A stretch of 64,000 bases of DNA from contig NZ_KL407338.1 of NCBI RefSeq assembly GCF_000706645.1, positions 263,405-327,404 of the forward strand. Reading direction: 5' to 3'. Below the pieces are notes generated by a model. The model was given only the letters and a program-made list of their open reading frames with translations. It was not told where the DNA came from and ran no database searches. The position numbers were made by a program, and so were the translations under genes. The DNA is from Bartonella rochalimae ATCC BAA-1498 (GTDB lineage Bacteria > Pseudomonadota > Alphaproteobacteria > Rhizobiales > Rhizobiaceae). Shown here piece by piece: positions 19,311 to 29,586 of this stretch; positions within the stretch are counted from its first letter, which is position 1; each line of letters starts with the position of its first letter.

Positions 19311-19889
19311 ATGAATACACAAGATGTGATTAATATTTTCAAACAAGCAGATGCTATTTTAGAAGGGCATTTTATTTTAACATCAGGTCGTCATAGTGCT
19401 ACTTATTTACAAAAGGCAAAAGTGTTTATGCATGCTGATCTTACCGAAAAGCTGTGTTATGCTTTGGCTCAAAAAATTAAGAAATATGTGAAAGAAAAAA
19501 TTGACTATGTAGTTGGGCCTGCAATTGGTGGTCTCATTCCTTCGTACGAGACTTCACGTCATCTTTGCGTTCCCTCTATTTGGGTAGAGCGTGTGAATGG
19601 TATATTCCAATTACGCCGCTTTGAAATTGAAAAAGATGCGCGGGTTGTTATTGTTGAAGATATTATGACAACAGGTCTTTCTATTCGTGAGACCATTGAA
19701 GCATTGGTTGAAGCAAAAGCCAATGTGGTAGCGAGTGCGTGTATTCTTGATCGGTCTGGTGGTAAAGTTAATATAGGAGTCCCACTCATTTCACTAGCCG
19801 AGTATGAAATTGCATCTTATGATGCTAATGCTTTGCCTCCTGAGCTTGCTGTGCTTCCGGTGATTAAGCCAGGAAGCCGAAATATTTGA
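19311..19889 (+). CDS. pyrE: orotate phosphoribosyltransferase
   Basis: Enzyme of 192 residues that joins orotate to PRPP, giving OMP in pyrimidine synthesis. The PRPP-binding motif VVIVEDIMTTGLS is at about residues 112-124, and the substrate segment LTSGRHSATYLQKA is at about 23-36. It begins 12 bases after rsh and is probably in the same transcript. pyrC, another gene of the pathway, lies about 8 kb downstream. Confidence 0.95.
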   Translation: MNTQDVINIFKQADAILEGHFILTSGRHSATYLQKAKVFMHADLTEKLCYALAQKIKKYVKEKIDYVVGPAIGGLIPSYETSRHLCVPSIWVERVNGIFQLRRFEIEKDARVVIVEDIMTTGLSIRETIEALVEAKANVVASACILDRSGGKVNIGVPLISLAEYEIASYDANALPPELAVLPVIKPGSRNI

Positions 19890-19977
19890 ATTTTATTAAT
19901 TTTTCTACGAAAATGCTTGATGAAATAAATCTGAATAACATAAAATATAAGCATTATTTAGTGTGTACAAGGTATAT

Positions 19978-20571
19978 ATGAGTAACCACATATTTTTTAA
20001 TTATCAGACATTGAAGAATTTTGGAAAGTGTGTTCGACGTAAGCTTAGCCTGTGTGGTTTATTTTATCGTATGCGTGAACGTATTTTACGTATATCAGCA
20101 ACGCCCCATAAAGTGGCGCTGGGGTTTTCTATTGGTATTTTTGCAGCCTGTTCACCTCTTTTGGGATTGCACATCATTTTAGCAATATTTTTTTCTTGGG
20201 TTTTACGTGGCGATTTTGCTGCGGCAATTATCGGAACTGTTTTCTCTAATCCATTGACATTTTTTCTTATCATCATGGCTGATTATAAAGTCGGTCGCCT
20301 ATTTTTACTGTTCTTTGGTCATGAAAGTGAAATTTCTTTTTCACAAATTCGCAATATGTTAGATGGTTTGACGTTTTCGCAAGCATGGTTATTTTTTTGG
20401 GAAACATGGAATTTGATTATGATGCCGATGTTTGTGGGTGGAATATTTTTAGGTATTATTTTTGGTAGTTTATCTTATATAGGTATTTACAGAACAATAA
20501 TTCATTTTCAAAAAAAATCTCTATCAAAAGATGGTAAGAGAAAGATATTCAAAGCAAAAAAGCTTAGGTAA
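19978..20571 (+). CDS. DUF2062 membrane protein
   Basis: Membrane protein of 197 residues. The DUF2062 core begins near [15 protein letters not shown]-like sequence (here [14 protein letters not shown]) and includes the [19 protein letters not shown] motif. About three to four membrane segments are seen between residues 45 and 165, and the C-terminus is Lys-rich and cytoplasmic. Function is unknown. The ATG at 19978 is chosen over a GTG 15 bases upstream because AAGG sits at the right distance. acpS starts six bases after the stop. Confidence 0.85.
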   Translation: MSNHIFFNYQTLKNFGKCVRRKLSLCGLFYRMRERILRISATPHKVALGFSIGIFAACSPLLGLHIILAIFFSWVLRGDFAAAIIGTVFSNPLTFFLIIMADYKVGRLFLLFFGHESEISFSQIRNMLDGLTFSQAWLFFWETWNLIMMPMFVGGIFLGIIFGSLSYIGIYRTIIHFQKKSLSKDGKRKIFKAKKLR

Positions 20572-20576
20572 TATTT

Positions 20577-20978
20577 ATGATTATTGGTCTTGGCAGTGAT
20601 ATGGTTGATATAAGGCGAATTGAGAGGATGTTGGTTCGCTATGGTGACCGTTTTATTCAGCGTATTTTTACAGATGTTGAACAGGAAAAATCTGAAAGTC
20701 TTTGTCAGCGATCTAGTTCCTATGCTAAAAGATTTGCTGCTAAAGAAGCGTGCGCTAAAGCTTTAGGAACAGGAATTGCTTGTGGTGTTAGTTGGAAAGA
20801 TATGGGGGTAGTTAATTTACCATCTGGCAAACCGACTATGAGGCTAACGAATTGCGCACACGCACAGTTAAAAAAATTATTACCTCCTCATCATGAGGTG
20901 ATGGTTCATCTCAGTATAACAGATGATTTTCCTTGGGCGCAGGCATTTGTTATTATAGAAGCACTTCCACGTGGATAG
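20577..20978 (+). CDS. acpS: holo-[acyl-carrier-protein] synthase
   Basis: Enzyme of 133 residues that transfers 4'-phosphopantetheine from CoA to the serine of acyl carrier protein. The metal-binding aspartate is in [13 protein letters not shown] and the second motif is [14 protein letters not shown]. Its target AcpP is encoded at 48.4 kb in the same window, and panB/panC (CoA precursor synthesis) lie 4 kb away. AGG precedes the ATG and it is closely linked to the DUF2062 gene. Confidence 0.95.
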   Translation: MIIGLGSDMVDIRRIERMLVRYGDRFIQRIFTDVEQEKSESLCQRSSSYAKRFAAKEACAKALGTGIACGVSWKDMGVVNLPSGKPTMRLTNCAHAQLKKLLPPHHEVMVHLSITDDFPWAQAFVIIEALPRG

Positions 20979-21057
20979 ATTCCATGAGAGATTGTGCTTT
21001 TATTATTTGGACATTATGATTGCAAAATAAGTTTTATCTATAAAAAGGTAGTACAGG

Positions 21058-21840
21058 ATGAAACAAGAAGAGAAAATGCAAAAAAAAGATAAAAAAAATG
21101 AAATTATTGAATTTTTTTCTGTTTTAATTCAGGCTTTATTTTTGGCTGGAATTATTCGTACACTTTTTTTTCAGCCTTTTACTATTCCTTCTGGTTCGAT
21201 GCGTCCTACTTTGCTAGTGGGAGATTATCTTTTCGTTTCCAAATATGCATATGGGTATTCTCGTTTTTCTATACCTTTTTCTCCTCCTATTTTTTCAGGA
21301 CGGATTTGGGCGTCTCAGCCTAAGCGTGGGGATGTTTTGGTTTTTCGTTTACCTAGCAATCCGGATATTGATTATATTAAACGTGTTGTTGGATTACCCG
21401 GTGATCGTGTTCAAGTTCGTCAAAGTGTTCTCTATATTAATGATGAAGCTGTTTCACGTCAGTTTATGGGAAAGATTGATGATCCTGATGTGACAGAGGT
21501 TAATCATCCTGTTGATGTTTATCGCGAAACAATGTCTAACGGTGTAAGTTACAATACACTTAATTTAGGTTTTATCCCTCAGGTTGATGATACAAAGGTT
21601 TTTGAGGTTCCACCAGGACATTATTTTGTGATGGGTGATAATCGTGATAATTCAGATGATAGCCGTTTGAATGTAGGATATGTTCCAGATGAAAATCTTA
21701 TTGGTCGAGCTAATTTGATTTTTTTCTCTATTAGTAATGGTTCGAGTGCGTGGCAGATTTGGCGTTGGCCATTTGACGTGCGTTGGAATCGTTTATTTTC
21801 TTTCATTCATACTATTCGTGACTTTCCGCTTGATAAATAA
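21058..21840 (+). CDS. lepB: signal peptidase I
   Basis: Inner-membrane protease of 260 residues that removes Sec/Tat signal peptides. One N-terminal membrane segment (about 20-38) is followed by the catalytic Ser47 in IPSGSMRPT. Lys108 in YIKRVVGLPGDRV is the general base. The MGDNRDNSDDSR box is near residue 195. It is one of a conserved lepB-rnc-era-recO series; rnc follows after 14 bases. Confidence 0.96.
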   Translation: MKQEEKMQKKDKKNEIIEFFSVLIQALFLAGIIRTLFFQPFTIPSGSMRPTLLVGDYLFVSKYAYGYSRFSIPFSPPIFSGRIWASQPKRGDVLVFRLPSNPDIDYIKRVVGLPGDRVQVRQSVLYINDEAVSRQFMGKIDDPDVTEVNHPVDVYRETMSNGVSYNTLNLGFIPQVDDTKVFEVPPGHYFVMGDNRDNSDDSRLNVGYVPDENLIGRANLIFFSISNGSSAWQIWRWPFDVRWNRLFSFIHTIRDFPLDK

Positions 21841-21854
21841 GTAGGAATTCTGTG

Positions 21855-22538
21855 ATGGAGCATCAAATTATTGATCAGCTAGAGAAGCTGACAGGGCATA
21901 GTTTTAAAGATGCAGACAGATTAAAAAGAGCATTGACACATTCTAGTGTGCAAAGTTCAGAGCAGGGTAATTATGAAAGATTAGAGTTTTTAGGTGATCG
22001 AGTTCTTGGGCTTTTGATTGCTGAAATGCTTTATCAAATTTTTCCACAAGCAAGTGAAGGTGAATTATCCGTACGTTTGAATGGCTTGGTCAATGCACAA
22101 ACATGTGCCGATATTGCATTGGAAATGGGTTTACCCGATATGGTTCATGTTGGTTGTGAAATGAAAAACTTAGAAGGTCGTCGGTTAGTTAATATTTATG
22201 CTGATGTTATTGAAGCCTTAATTGCTGTAATATATCTTGACGGAGGTTTAGAGAGCGTTCGTCCTGTCATTCAAAGATATTGGCATGATCGAGCCCAGAA
22301 GATGAATGCTGGTCGACGTGATGCTAAAACAGAATTACAGGAATGGGCTCATACACAAGATAGTGCACAACCTTATTACCAGGTCGTACAGCGTTATGGT
22401 CCAGATCATGATCCGGTTTTTATGGTGGAGGTAAGTATTTGTGGTTATGCACCTGAGATAGGGCGAGGTAGTTCTAAACGTCAAGCCGAGAGAGATGCTG
22501 CTGAAAGAATTTTGCGACGTGAAGGTATATGGAAATAG
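21855..22538 (+). CDS. rnc: ribonuclease III
   Basis: Double-strand-specific RNase of 227 residues, used in rRNA maturation and RNA decay. The signature YERLEFLGDRVLGL is at about 40-53, a second acidic site YADVIEALIAVIYLDGG is near 115-131, and a dsRNA-binding domain follows from about 155 to the end. The ATG at 21855 is chosen over an overlapping GTG at 21852. It precedes era by 15 bases. Confidence 0.96.
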   Translation: MEHQIIDQLEKLTGHSFKDADRLKRALTHSSVQSSEQGNYERLEFLGDRVLGLLIAEMLYQIFPQASEGELSVRLNGLVNAQTCADIALEMGLPDMVHVGCEMKNLEGRRLVNIYADVIEALIAVIYLDGGLESVRPVIQRYWHDRAQKMNAGRRDAKTELQEWAHTQDSAQPYYQVVQRYGPDHDPVFMVEVSICGYAPEIGRGSSKRQAERDAAERILRREGIWK

Positions 22539-22553
22539 AGGGGAAACATAATC

Positions 22554-23456
22554 GTGAATGATCTTATTAAAACGCGTTCAGGCTTTGTTGCTCTCATTGG
22601 TGTGCCTAATGCTGGAAAGTCAACGTTAGTTAATCAGTTAGTTGGAACAAAAGTATCAATTGTAACGCATAAAGTACAAACAACGCGAACTTTAGTTCGT
22701 GGTATTGTAATTTATGATAAGACTCAAATTATTCTGATTGATACACCAGGTGTTTTTCGTCCTCATAAGCGATTGGAGCGAGCTATGGTTTCTGCTGCTT
22801 GGGGTGGCGCGAAGAATGCTGATATTCTTCTCGTTCTTATTGATGCTCAGAGTGGTTTTTCAGATGAAGTTGATGCAATGTTAGATATTTTAAAAAGTAT
22901 TGAGCAGGATAAAATTCTTGTTTTGAATAAAATTGATACGGTTGTTAAATCATCTCTCTTGGCATTAACGGCTAAAGTGAGTGAACGAGTGAATTTTTTA
23001 CAGACATTTATGATTTCAGCTTTAAATGGTTCTGGGTGTAAGGATTTGCTGCATTATCTTAGTACAATTATGCAGGAAGGGCCATGGTATTATCCAGAAG
23101 ATCAAATTTCTGACATGCCTATGCGTCAGCTTGCTGCTGAAATTACGCGTGAAAAACTTTTTCTTCGTCTCCATCAAGAACTTCCTTATTCATCAACGGT
23201 TGAAACAGAAAATTGGGAAGAGTGTGCAAATGGTTCAGTTAAAATTAATCAAGTCATTTATGTAGAACGTGATAATCAGAAAAAAATTGTTTTAGGAGCG
23301 AAAGGTAGCACCATTAAAGCTATCGGTCAGGCAGCACGTAAGGAATTAATGGATATATTGGGACAGAAAGTTCATCTTTTTATATTTGTAAAAGTGCGTG
23401 ATAATTGGGATGCGAACCCAGAGCGTTATCGCGAAATGGGATTAGGTTTTTTTTGA
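22554..23456 (+). CDS. era: GTPase Era
   Basis: Ribosome-assembly GTPase of 300 residues that binds the 3' end of 16S rRNA. G1 is GVPNAGKS (16-23), G3 is DTPG, and G4 is NKID near residue 126. A C-terminal KH domain is visible with IVLGAKGSTIKAIGQAAR near residue 244. The start is GTG, preceded by GAGGGGAAA. recO begins four bases after the stop. Confidence 0.96.
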   Translation: MNDLIKTRSGFVALIGVPNAGKSTLVNQLVGTKVSIVTHKVQTTRTLVRGIVIYDKTQIILIDTPGVFRPHKRLERAMVSAAWGGAKNADILLVLIDAQSGFSDEVDAMLDILKSIEQDKILVLNKIDTVVKSSLLALTAKVSERVNFLQTFMISALNGSGCKDLLHYLSTIMQEGPWYYPEDQISDMPMRQLAAEITREKLFLRLHQELPYSSTVETENWEECANGSVKINQVIYVERDNQKKIVLGAKGSTIKAIGQAARKELMDILGQKVHLFIFVKVRDNWDANPERYREMGLGFF

Positions 23457-23460
23457 TGCA

Positions 23461-24207
23461 ATGAAGTGGAAAGAACAGGCTATTATTCTCGGTACACGCC
23501 AACATGGTGAAACGAGTGTTATTCTTGAAATTATGACACGTCAGCATGGTCGCTACATGGGAATTGTAAAAGGTGGACGTTCTCGTCGTATGGCTCCTCT
23601 TCTTCAGCCTGGAAATTTTGTTGAAGCTGAATGGTGGGCACGTTTAGATGAACATTTAGGATTATTTAGGCTTGAAGCGCTTAATTTACATGCTTCAAGA
23701 TTGATCGTTTTACCAGAGGCGCTTTATTCTCTACAATTGATGGCTTTTTATTTACGTCTTCTTCCTGAGCGTGATCCTCATCCTGTTTTGTATGATATGT
23801 TATATTTTTTTATGCAAAATTTTGAGGATCCATTTATAAATGCTGAACTGCTTGTACGTTTTGAGCTTCTACTGCTTGAAGAACTTGGTTTTGGGCTTGA
23901 TTTATCTTGTTGTGCTGTAACAGGCCGTCAAGAAAAACTTTATTATGTTTCTCCAAAATCGGGACGTGCTGTATGTGAAGAAATAGGACGTCCTTGGAAA
24001 GATAAGCTTTTACTTTTACCACAATTCCTTGTACAAAAAAGCGTTTATCCTGTTGATTTTAATGATATAAGCAAAGGATTAATTCTGACAAATTTTTTTT
24101 TAACACGCTATGTTTGGGAAGCGAGAGGTATAAAACAGTTGTCTTTGCGTGTTAGTTTGATACAATTGTTTGAACGGCGATTTTGTATGAAAGCATCAAC
24201 ATTTTGA
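23461..24207 (+). CDS. recO: DNA repair protein RecO
   Basis: RecFOR-pathway mediator of 248 residues that helps load RecA on SSB-coated gaps. The N-terminal OB fold is recognised by AIILGTRQHGETSVILEIMT and GRYMGIVKGGRSRR. The middle helical part carries LLLEELGFGLDL, a classic RecO motif, followed by two cysteines of a reduced zinc site. It is closely joined to era. Confidence 0.94.
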   Translation: MKWKEQAIILGTRQHGETSVILEIMTRQHGRYMGIVKGGRSRRMAPLLQPGNFVEAEWWARLDEHLGLFRLEALNLHASRLIVLPEALYSLQLMAFYLRLLPERDPHPVLYDMLYFFMQNFEDPFINAELLVRFELLLLEELGFGLDLSCCAVTGRQEKLYYVSPKSGRAVCEEIGRPWKDKLLLLPQFLVQKSVYPVDFNDISKGLILTNFFLTRYVWEARGIKQLSLRVSLIQLFERRFCMKASTF

Positions 24208-24226
24208 TTTTGTGAAAGTAAATAAA

Positions 24227-25072
24227 ATGCAAATTTTAAAAACAATTGCTGGGTTGCGTCAACACCTCAGAGAGGAGAGGCGCTTAGGGCTGTCAATTGG
24301 TTTTGTACCGACTATGGGGGCATTACATAATGGCCATCTTGCATTGGTACAACAGGCACGGTCAATGTGTGATCGTGTAGTGGTTTCTGTATTTGTTAAT
24401 CCCAAACAATTTGGTCGTCATGAGGATTTTAATGTATATCCAAGAGATCTAGAAGGGGATTGCTCTTTATTGAAAAGGGAGAATGTTGAGTATGTTTTTG
24501 CGCCTTCTATAGAAGAAATGTGGCCGTTAGGCAATGAAACAATTGTAGAAGTAGAAAACTTATCACGTATTTTGATGGGGAAATTACGTCCAGGACATTT
24601 TTGTGGTGTGACCAGTGTTGTTGCTAAGCTTTTTAATATTGTTCAACCAGATAAAGCTTTTTTTGGGGAAAAAGATTTTCAACAGCTTTTGATTATCCGT
24701 CGTATGGTTAAAGATTTGGCTTTTCCTGTTGAAATTGTCGGTGTACCTATTTTACGCGATGCAGATGGAGTTGTTAGTTCTTCACGTAACAAACTTTTGA
24801 CATTAGAAGATCGCAAAGCTGCAAGGATTATTCCTGAAAGTCTTAAAGCTGTTAAGAGGCTTTATGAGCAAGGTGAACGATCCGTTGATAAATTGTGTGA
24901 AGTTGTTCGCTCTGTTTTACAAAAAGAACCACGTGCTGTGATTGAAGCAATAGATTTATGCGATCTGGAAACTTTGTGTGCGATTAAAAAGGAACTAAAC
25001 AAACCTGCGGTTTTATTGCTTACCGTTTGCTTTGGTAAAGTCAGACTTATTGATCAATATATATTACAATAA
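24227..25072 (+). CDS. panC: pantothenate synthetase
   Basis: Ligase of 281 residues that condenses pantoate with beta-alanine using ATP. The nucleotide-binding HxGH motif is in [11 protein letters not shown] (His34-His37), followed by [10 protein letters not shown] and FGEKDFQQL (near residue 149), plus the KMSKS-like VSSSRN segment. ATG 24227 fits homologues, but the in-frame GTG at 24212 cannot be excluded. panB follows 13 bases later, so two steps of pantothenate synthesis are linked. Confidence 0.95.
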   Translation: MQILKTIAGLRQHLREERRLGLSIGFVPTMGALHNGHLALVQQARSMCDRVVVSVFVNPKQFGRHEDFNVYPRDLEGDCSLLKRENVEYVFAPSIEEMWPLGNETIVEVENLSRILMGKLRPGHFCGVTSVVAKLFNIVQPDKAFFGEKDFQQLLIIRRMVKDLAFPVEIVGVPILRDADGVVSSSRNKLLTLEDRKAARIIPESLKAVKRLYEQGERSVDKLCEVVRSVLQKEPRAVIEAIDLCDLETLCAIKKELNKPAVLLLTVCFGKVRLIDQYILQ

Positions 25073-25085
25073 AAAGGCTGAAAAA

Positions 25086-25901
25086 ATGAGTCTTCATAAA
25101 GATATAAAGCGTATTACTGCTTCTGAAATACGTTCGAGAAAAAAACAAGAACCGATTGTTGCTTTAACAGCTTATCAGGCTTATAGCGCTCGGATTGCTG
25201 ATTCACATTGTGATGTGCTTTTGGTTGGTGACAGCGTTGGTATGGTTATATATGGGTTTGATACAACACTTCCTGTTAGTATGGATATGATGATTTTACA
25301 TGGACAAGCTGTTGTGCGTAGTTCTAAACGTGCTCTTGTTGTTGTCGATATGCCTTTTGGTTCTTATGAGCAAAGTCCAGAGCAAGCTTTTGCTAATGCA
25401 TCCCGTATTCTTGCAGAAACAGGATGCGGTGCGGTGAAGCTTGAAGGTGGTACTTATATGGCAGAAACAATTAGTTTTTTATGCAATCGTGGTATTCCAG
25501 TTATGGCGCATATTGGTCTCACACCGCAAGCGGTGAATCGTTTTGGTGGTTTTAAGATGCAAGGACGTAATGAAAGTGATTGGTTACAAATTGAAGCGGA
25601 TGCTACAGCAATTGAAGCGGCAGGTGCTTTTTCTGTTGTTGTGGAAGGGGTGGTAGAGCCATTAGCGATAAAACTTACAGAGAAACTTTCTATTCCTACT
25701 ATTGGTATTGGTGCTTCCAATCAGTGTGATGGGCAGATTTTGGTGATGGAAGATATGTTAGGTTATGGTGCTTATATACCTAAATTTGTACGTCGTTATG
25801 GTATTTTCGAGCAGGCGATGGATGCAGCAATTAGGAATTATGCGAATGATGTCAAATCACGCGTTTTTCCAGCTGATTCAGAGGTTTACAAGCTCAAATA
25901 A
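25086..25901 (+). CDS. panB: 3-methyl-2-oxobutanoate hydroxymethyltransferase
   Basis: Enzyme of 271 residues that makes ketopantoate from ketoisovalerate and methylene-tetrahydrofolate. Clear motifs are [34 protein letters not shown] and [12 protein letters not shown] 25086 is preferred to an upstream frame opening that overlaps panC; AAGG lies ahead of it. The one-carbon donor links it to folate metabolism, fed by the glycine cleavage system of the same window. Confidence 0.95.
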   Translation: MSLHKDIKRITASEIRSRKKQEPIVALTAYQAYSARIADSHCDVLLVGDSVGMVIYGFDTTLPVSMDMMILHGQAVVRSSKRALVVVDMPFGSYEQSPEQAFANASRILAETGCGAVKLEGGTYMAETISFLCNRGIPVMAHIGLTPQAVNRFGGFKMQGRNESDWLQIEADATAIEAAGAFSVVVEGVVEPLAIKLTEKLSIPTIGIGASNQCDGQILVMEDMLGYGAYIPKFVRRYGIFEQAMDAAIRNYANDVKSRVFPADSEVYKLK

Positions 25902-26047
25902 ATTGAATTTAAAACGGCAGTTCTACAAAAGGGATGAAGAAATTTTTGAAGGGATTCATAGGAAGAGATACAATAGAATCTTAATGCTTCACTAAGGTAA
26001 TGACCGTATGATAGAAATTTTATATTCTTTCAGTTATGATAAAAAAA

Positions 26048-26677
26048 TCAACAACCAGAATATGGCTTTTGAACATCAAGGTCGTTAAAACGAGTTAAAA
26101 AGGCATTTTCAATTTGTTGTGTGGAACATGGTTGTAAATTGAGTTCATCAGATCCAATATTACCTGGATGACCAAAATAACGAAGAGCTTCTGCTCTACT
26201 AAAACCAGCAAGAGTGGTGGCTTCATAAAAAGCAGCGATGCGATCAGCTTGTTTGATTTTTTTTAGGATCTGTTGAGGTGGATTGACAGGTAAGGAAAAG
26301 CGTATGTGGATAATATCTTGTATATGTTTTTCTACGCGCTCATAATATTTTCCTATTACAGCTTTAAAAGGTGAAATTATATCTCCAATAACATATTCTG
26401 GTGCATCGTGAAGAAGAGCAAAGAGGCATTCTTCATTAGAGGACTGTGGGAAAAGTTGCTGAAATATTTGTTCAACCAAAAGTGAATGTTGTGCAACAGA
26501 ATAAGCATATTCTCCTTTTGTTTGTCCGTTCCAACGTGCAACGCGAGCTAGGCCGTGGGCAATATCCTCAATTTCAATATCAAAAGGAGAAGGATTAAGT
26601 AAATCGAGCCGTCGACCAGAAAGCATTCTTTGCCACGCACGTGTTGTTCCATCTTGTGATAATTCAGCTTTAGCCAT
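26048..26677 (-). CDS. HD-domain phosphohydrolase (YfbR-like)
   Basis: Protein of 209 residues with a metal-dependent HD fold. The visible metal-binding residues are the His in VAQHSLLVEQ and the His-Asp pair in FALLHDAPEYVIGDI. This spacing resembles YfbR-type 5'-deoxynucleotidases, but substrate cannot be told from sequence. The N-terminus contains RLDLLNPSPFDIEIEDIAHGLA, conserved in the rhizobial branch. Its ATG overlaps the stop of the ygfZ gene by one base (TAATG), so the two are translationally coupled. Confidence 0.85.
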   Translation of the reverse strand: MAKAELSQDGTTRAWQRMLSGRRLDLLNPSPFDIEIEDIAHGLARVARWNGQTKGEYAYSVAQHSLLVEQIFQQLFPQSSNEECLFALLHDAPEYVIGDIISPFKAVIGKYYERVEKHIQDIIHIRFSLPVNPPQQILKKIKQADRIAAFYEATTLAGFSRAEALRYFGHPGNIGSDELNLQPCSTQQIENAFLTRFNDLDVQKPYSGC

Positions 26678-27543
26678 TAGTTAGCCTCTACGGAGTTTTC
26701 AGGGAAGGTAAAATTCATATTTTCAGGAATATTAATAGTTACAGGAATATCATCTACTGTAAATTGAAGATTTTTATCAATAGCTTCTTTGACATGGTCA
26801 ATACGCATTAAGGCTAAAGCTTCATTTTTGACGCATGTTCCTAATTGACTAAATATTTTTGTACCTGCTTTAATGGTAGAGCCTGAGGTTAAGGGAGCTT
26901 GGCTTTTAACCACTAAAAAACGGCGGCGAGCTGTTTTGCGATGATACATTCGTGAAATAACCTCTTGTCCAATATAGCATCCCTTGTTGAAGAAAAGTCC
27001 ATGAATTTGATCATAATTAATATCATAGGGTAAAACTTTACCTATTTCATAATCTTGACCACTTTCTGCTATCCCATAATGGATACGCATTTGATCCCAA
27101 CAAGTATTATATTCTGGAATAAGAAAAGGAATTTTTCCATAAGTTCGTATAACTTTTTCCTTTTTTGGGAAGCGTTTATCTACAAAACTTAAATTAAAAT
27201 TTAAATTATCTAAATCATTATTCCAAAAAACATTTATAACCTCTTGTAATGGTTCTGTAATTTCTATTTTTTTATGGAGTTTGTAGAGGGTGAGGCGCTT
27301 ATGAAAAACGTCAGCTAGGGAAGCCACAATATCAATCATGTAGTTTTGGTCTATTTTACCAATCAGAAAATCAGCGATAACCTTCCCCTGTGGGGATAAT
27401 AGGGCACCAGGAAAGAGCTCTCGTGAGTTTATTTTTGTTACATCTGTAGTAATAAGAGCTTGCAGAAAATTTGTTGCTTCTTCACCTATGACTTTAATAA
27501 TTTTACGGTTTTTTAAATTTATGGCATTCTGTTTTTCAATCAT
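26677..27543 (-). CDS. ygfZ: YgfZ/IBA57-type folate-binding protein
   Basis: Protein of 288 residues with the GcvT-like fold but no glycine cleavage function. The family signature K-G-C-Y-I-G-Q-E is near residue 188, and its cysteine is thought to act in folate-dependent repair or maturation of iron-sulfur enzymes. The N-terminal half (FLQALITTDV, GALLSPQGKVIADFLI) is typical. AAAGG lies 8 bases before the ATG. It is divergent from pyrC, with only 63 bases between the starts, and is coupled to the HD-domain gene behind it. Confidence 0.9.
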   Translation of the reverse strand: MIEKQNAINLKNRKIIKVIGEEATNFLQALITTDVTKINSRELFPGALLSPQGKVIADFLIGKIDQNYMIDIVASLADVFHKRLTLYKLHKKIEITEPLQEVINVFWNNDLDNLNFNLSFVDKRFPKKEKVIRTYGKIPFLIPEYNTCWDQMRIHYGIAESGQDYEIGKVLPYDINYDQIHGLFFNKGCYIGQEVISRMYHRKTARRRFLVVKSQAPLTSGSTIKAGTKIFSQLGTCVKNEALALMRIDHVKEAIDKNLQFTVDDIPVTINIPENMNFTFPENSVEAN

Positions 27544-27606
27544 GGTTCTTGCCTTTCTGCTTCGAGTTACATAACGATAGAGAGGTTATATACAAGGAGC
27601 ATGGCT

Positions 27607-28935
27607 ATGTTTAAAACATTTGATACAATTTTTAAAGGCGCAACGCTTGTTAATCATGATGGTATCAGCAAGCGCGATATTGGTGTTGTGAATGGTCGTA
27701 TTGTTGAAATTGGTGATCTCACACGTGCATCTAGTGGAGAGCTAATTGACTGTACAGGACTTCATATTTTGCCTGGTATCATTGATAGCCAAGTACATTT
27801 TCGTGAACCGGGTAAGGAATATAAGGAGGATCTGGAAAGCGGTTCTCGTTCTGCTGTTTTAGGGGGAGTTACAGCAGTCTTTGAAATGCCAAATACCAAT
27901 CCATTAACGATATCGGAAGAGGCTTTGAATGATAAGGTTAAACGTGGATATCATCGGATGCACTGTGATTATGCATTTTGGGTCGGAGCAACGCGTGATA
28001 ATATTTATGAGTTAGCAGAGTTGGAAAGACTTCCTGGTGTTGTTGGAATTAAAGTGTTTATGGGATCATCGACAGGTAATCTTCTCGTGGACGATGATAA
28101 AAGTGTACGTCTTATTTTGCAAAATACACGCCGTCGCACAGCTTTTCATTCTGAAGATGAAGCACGGCTTAAAGAACGTAAAGCTTTTTGTGTTACAGAG
28201 GATGTGTCATCACATCCAGTTTGGCGCGATGAGGTTACAGCTTTACAATGTACACAGCGTTTAGTTAAAATCGCACGTGAAACAGGGGCACGTATTCATA
28301 TATTACATCTTTCTACAGCGGAAGAAGTTGATTTTTTGAAAGAGCATAAAGACATAGCAACAGTTGAAGTTACTCAGCATCATCTTACTTTGAGCGCTGA
28401 TGATTATCAACGGTTTGGTACATTAATTCAGATGAATCCACCTATTCGCGAAAAACGTCATCGTGAAGGTCTTTGGTATGGAGTTCAGCAAGGTATTATC
28501 GATATTTTAGGTTCTGATCATGCTCCACATACACTTGAAGAGAAGCATAAGCCTTATCCCTCATCGCCTTCAGGGATAACAGGTGTACAGACAACAGCAG
28601 CAATCATGCTTACTCATGTTAATGCAGGGCAAATGTCTCTTGAACGTTTTGTTGATCTTACTTCGCATGGTCCTAATCGCGTTTTTGGTATAAGTTGTAA
28701 AGGACGTATTGCTGTTGGATATGATGCTGACTTGACTATTGTTGACCTTAAACGTGAGGAAATTATTACGAATGCATTAGTTGGTTCGCGTGCTGGTTGG
28801 ACACCCTATGATGGTAAAAAGGTAAAAGGATGGCCTGTGGGGACGATTATTCGTGGTAGGCGGGTTATGTGGGAAGGTGAAATTGTTACGCCTTCGCAAG
28901 GTGAACCTGTTAAATTTATAGAAGCGTTATCGTAG
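27607..28935 (+). CDS. pyrC: dihydroorotase
   Basis: Zinc amidohydrolase of 442 residues that cyclises carbamoyl-aspartate in pyrimidine synthesis. The metal-binding motif is D-S-Q-V-H-F-R near residue 61, the EMPNTNP signature near 96, and SDHAPHTLEEK near residue 302. These mark the class I dihydroorotase group. The ATG at 27607 is preferred over that at 27601 because AAGGAG sits seven bases before it but only two before the other. pyrE is at 19.3 kb. Confidence 0.9.
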   Translation: MFKTFDTIFKGATLVNHDGISKRDIGVVNGRIVEIGDLTRASSGELIDCTGLHILPGIIDSQVHFREPGKEYKEDLESGSRSAVLGGVTAVFEMPNTNPLTISEEALNDKVKRGYHRMHCDYAFWVGATRDNIYELAELERLPGVVGIKVFMGSSTGNLLVDDDKSVRLILQNTRRRTAFHSEDEARLKERKAFCVTEDVSSHPVWRDEVTALQCTQRLVKIARETGARIHILHLSTAEEVDFLKEHKDIATVEVTQHHLTLSADDYQRFGTLIQMNPPIREKRHREGLWYGVQQGIIDILGSDHAPHTLEEKHKPYPSSPSGITGVQTTAAIMLTHVNAGQMSLERFVDLTSHGPNRVFGISCKGRIAVGYDADLTIVDLKREEIITNALVGSRAGWTPYDGKKVKGWPVGTIIRGRRVMWEGEIVTPSQGEPVKFIEALS

Positions 28936-29586
28936 TACTACTCTTTGGGAATGGATAAGTATTATTGCAGAATTTTGCAATTTCTATTTGTCGTCTTTTT
29001 CTTTTAATTCTTTGGATTATTCTTAATAAAAAGACGAATATTTTATCTATAAAACAACTAAACTATAGAGTAGTGTACATACTCGTTAGAAAAGGATGTA
29101 TGAGATAGTAGGATCGTTTTTTAATTACTTTGCTAGGAGTAATAATTATTGGAATATTACTTCTTATTATAACGATGATAATATGCAAGAACAGCTTATT
29201 TAAATTGTGTCTGCAGCTAATAGTATATTTTAAGCAACAATTATTTCATGGGCTTTCATGAGACAAGTTGGTAAGATTTGAAAACTTAAAATTTGGATTC
29301 TCTGAGAAAATCATAAGATGTTATTATTTTATGATAGGGATATCTCACGGGTCTTAAGGATTCTAGATAGAGTCATTTTCTGATTATATAAAAGCGTTGG
29401 GTAAAGTTGATAAAGAGAGAGAAAAGTTACTCAAAAAATTTAGAAATGTAGAGATTATAGAGATTTATAGTAGAAGAGTAGCAAAAAATTACGTTTATCA
29501 GGGGTCAAATTTTTATACTGCCTATAAGTAATCTATTTGTTTTCTAGTTATTTATGTCAGTTAAATAAGAGTGCTATCAATTTTTT
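28936..29586. other. 651-base stretch with possible gene remains
   Basis: No intact gene. On the plus strand at 29112-29258 a frame of 48 codons encodes a hydrophobic stretch (LITLLGVIIIGILLLII), and the neighbouring frame reads SYYNDDNMQEQLI, a stop, then IVSAANSIF. Together these resemble the start of a pilin-like or other small membrane protein broken by frameshift. A second open stretch (about 29370-29531) encodes a charged peptide ending in FYTAYK without a start codon. Neither is assigned. Confidence 0.4.

Noticed and set aside
28967-29035. Inverted repeats after pyrC as its terminator
   Set aside because: A 6-bp stem without a T-run and a CGTCTTTTT/AAAAAGACG pair with a loop near 30 bases; both too weak to call.
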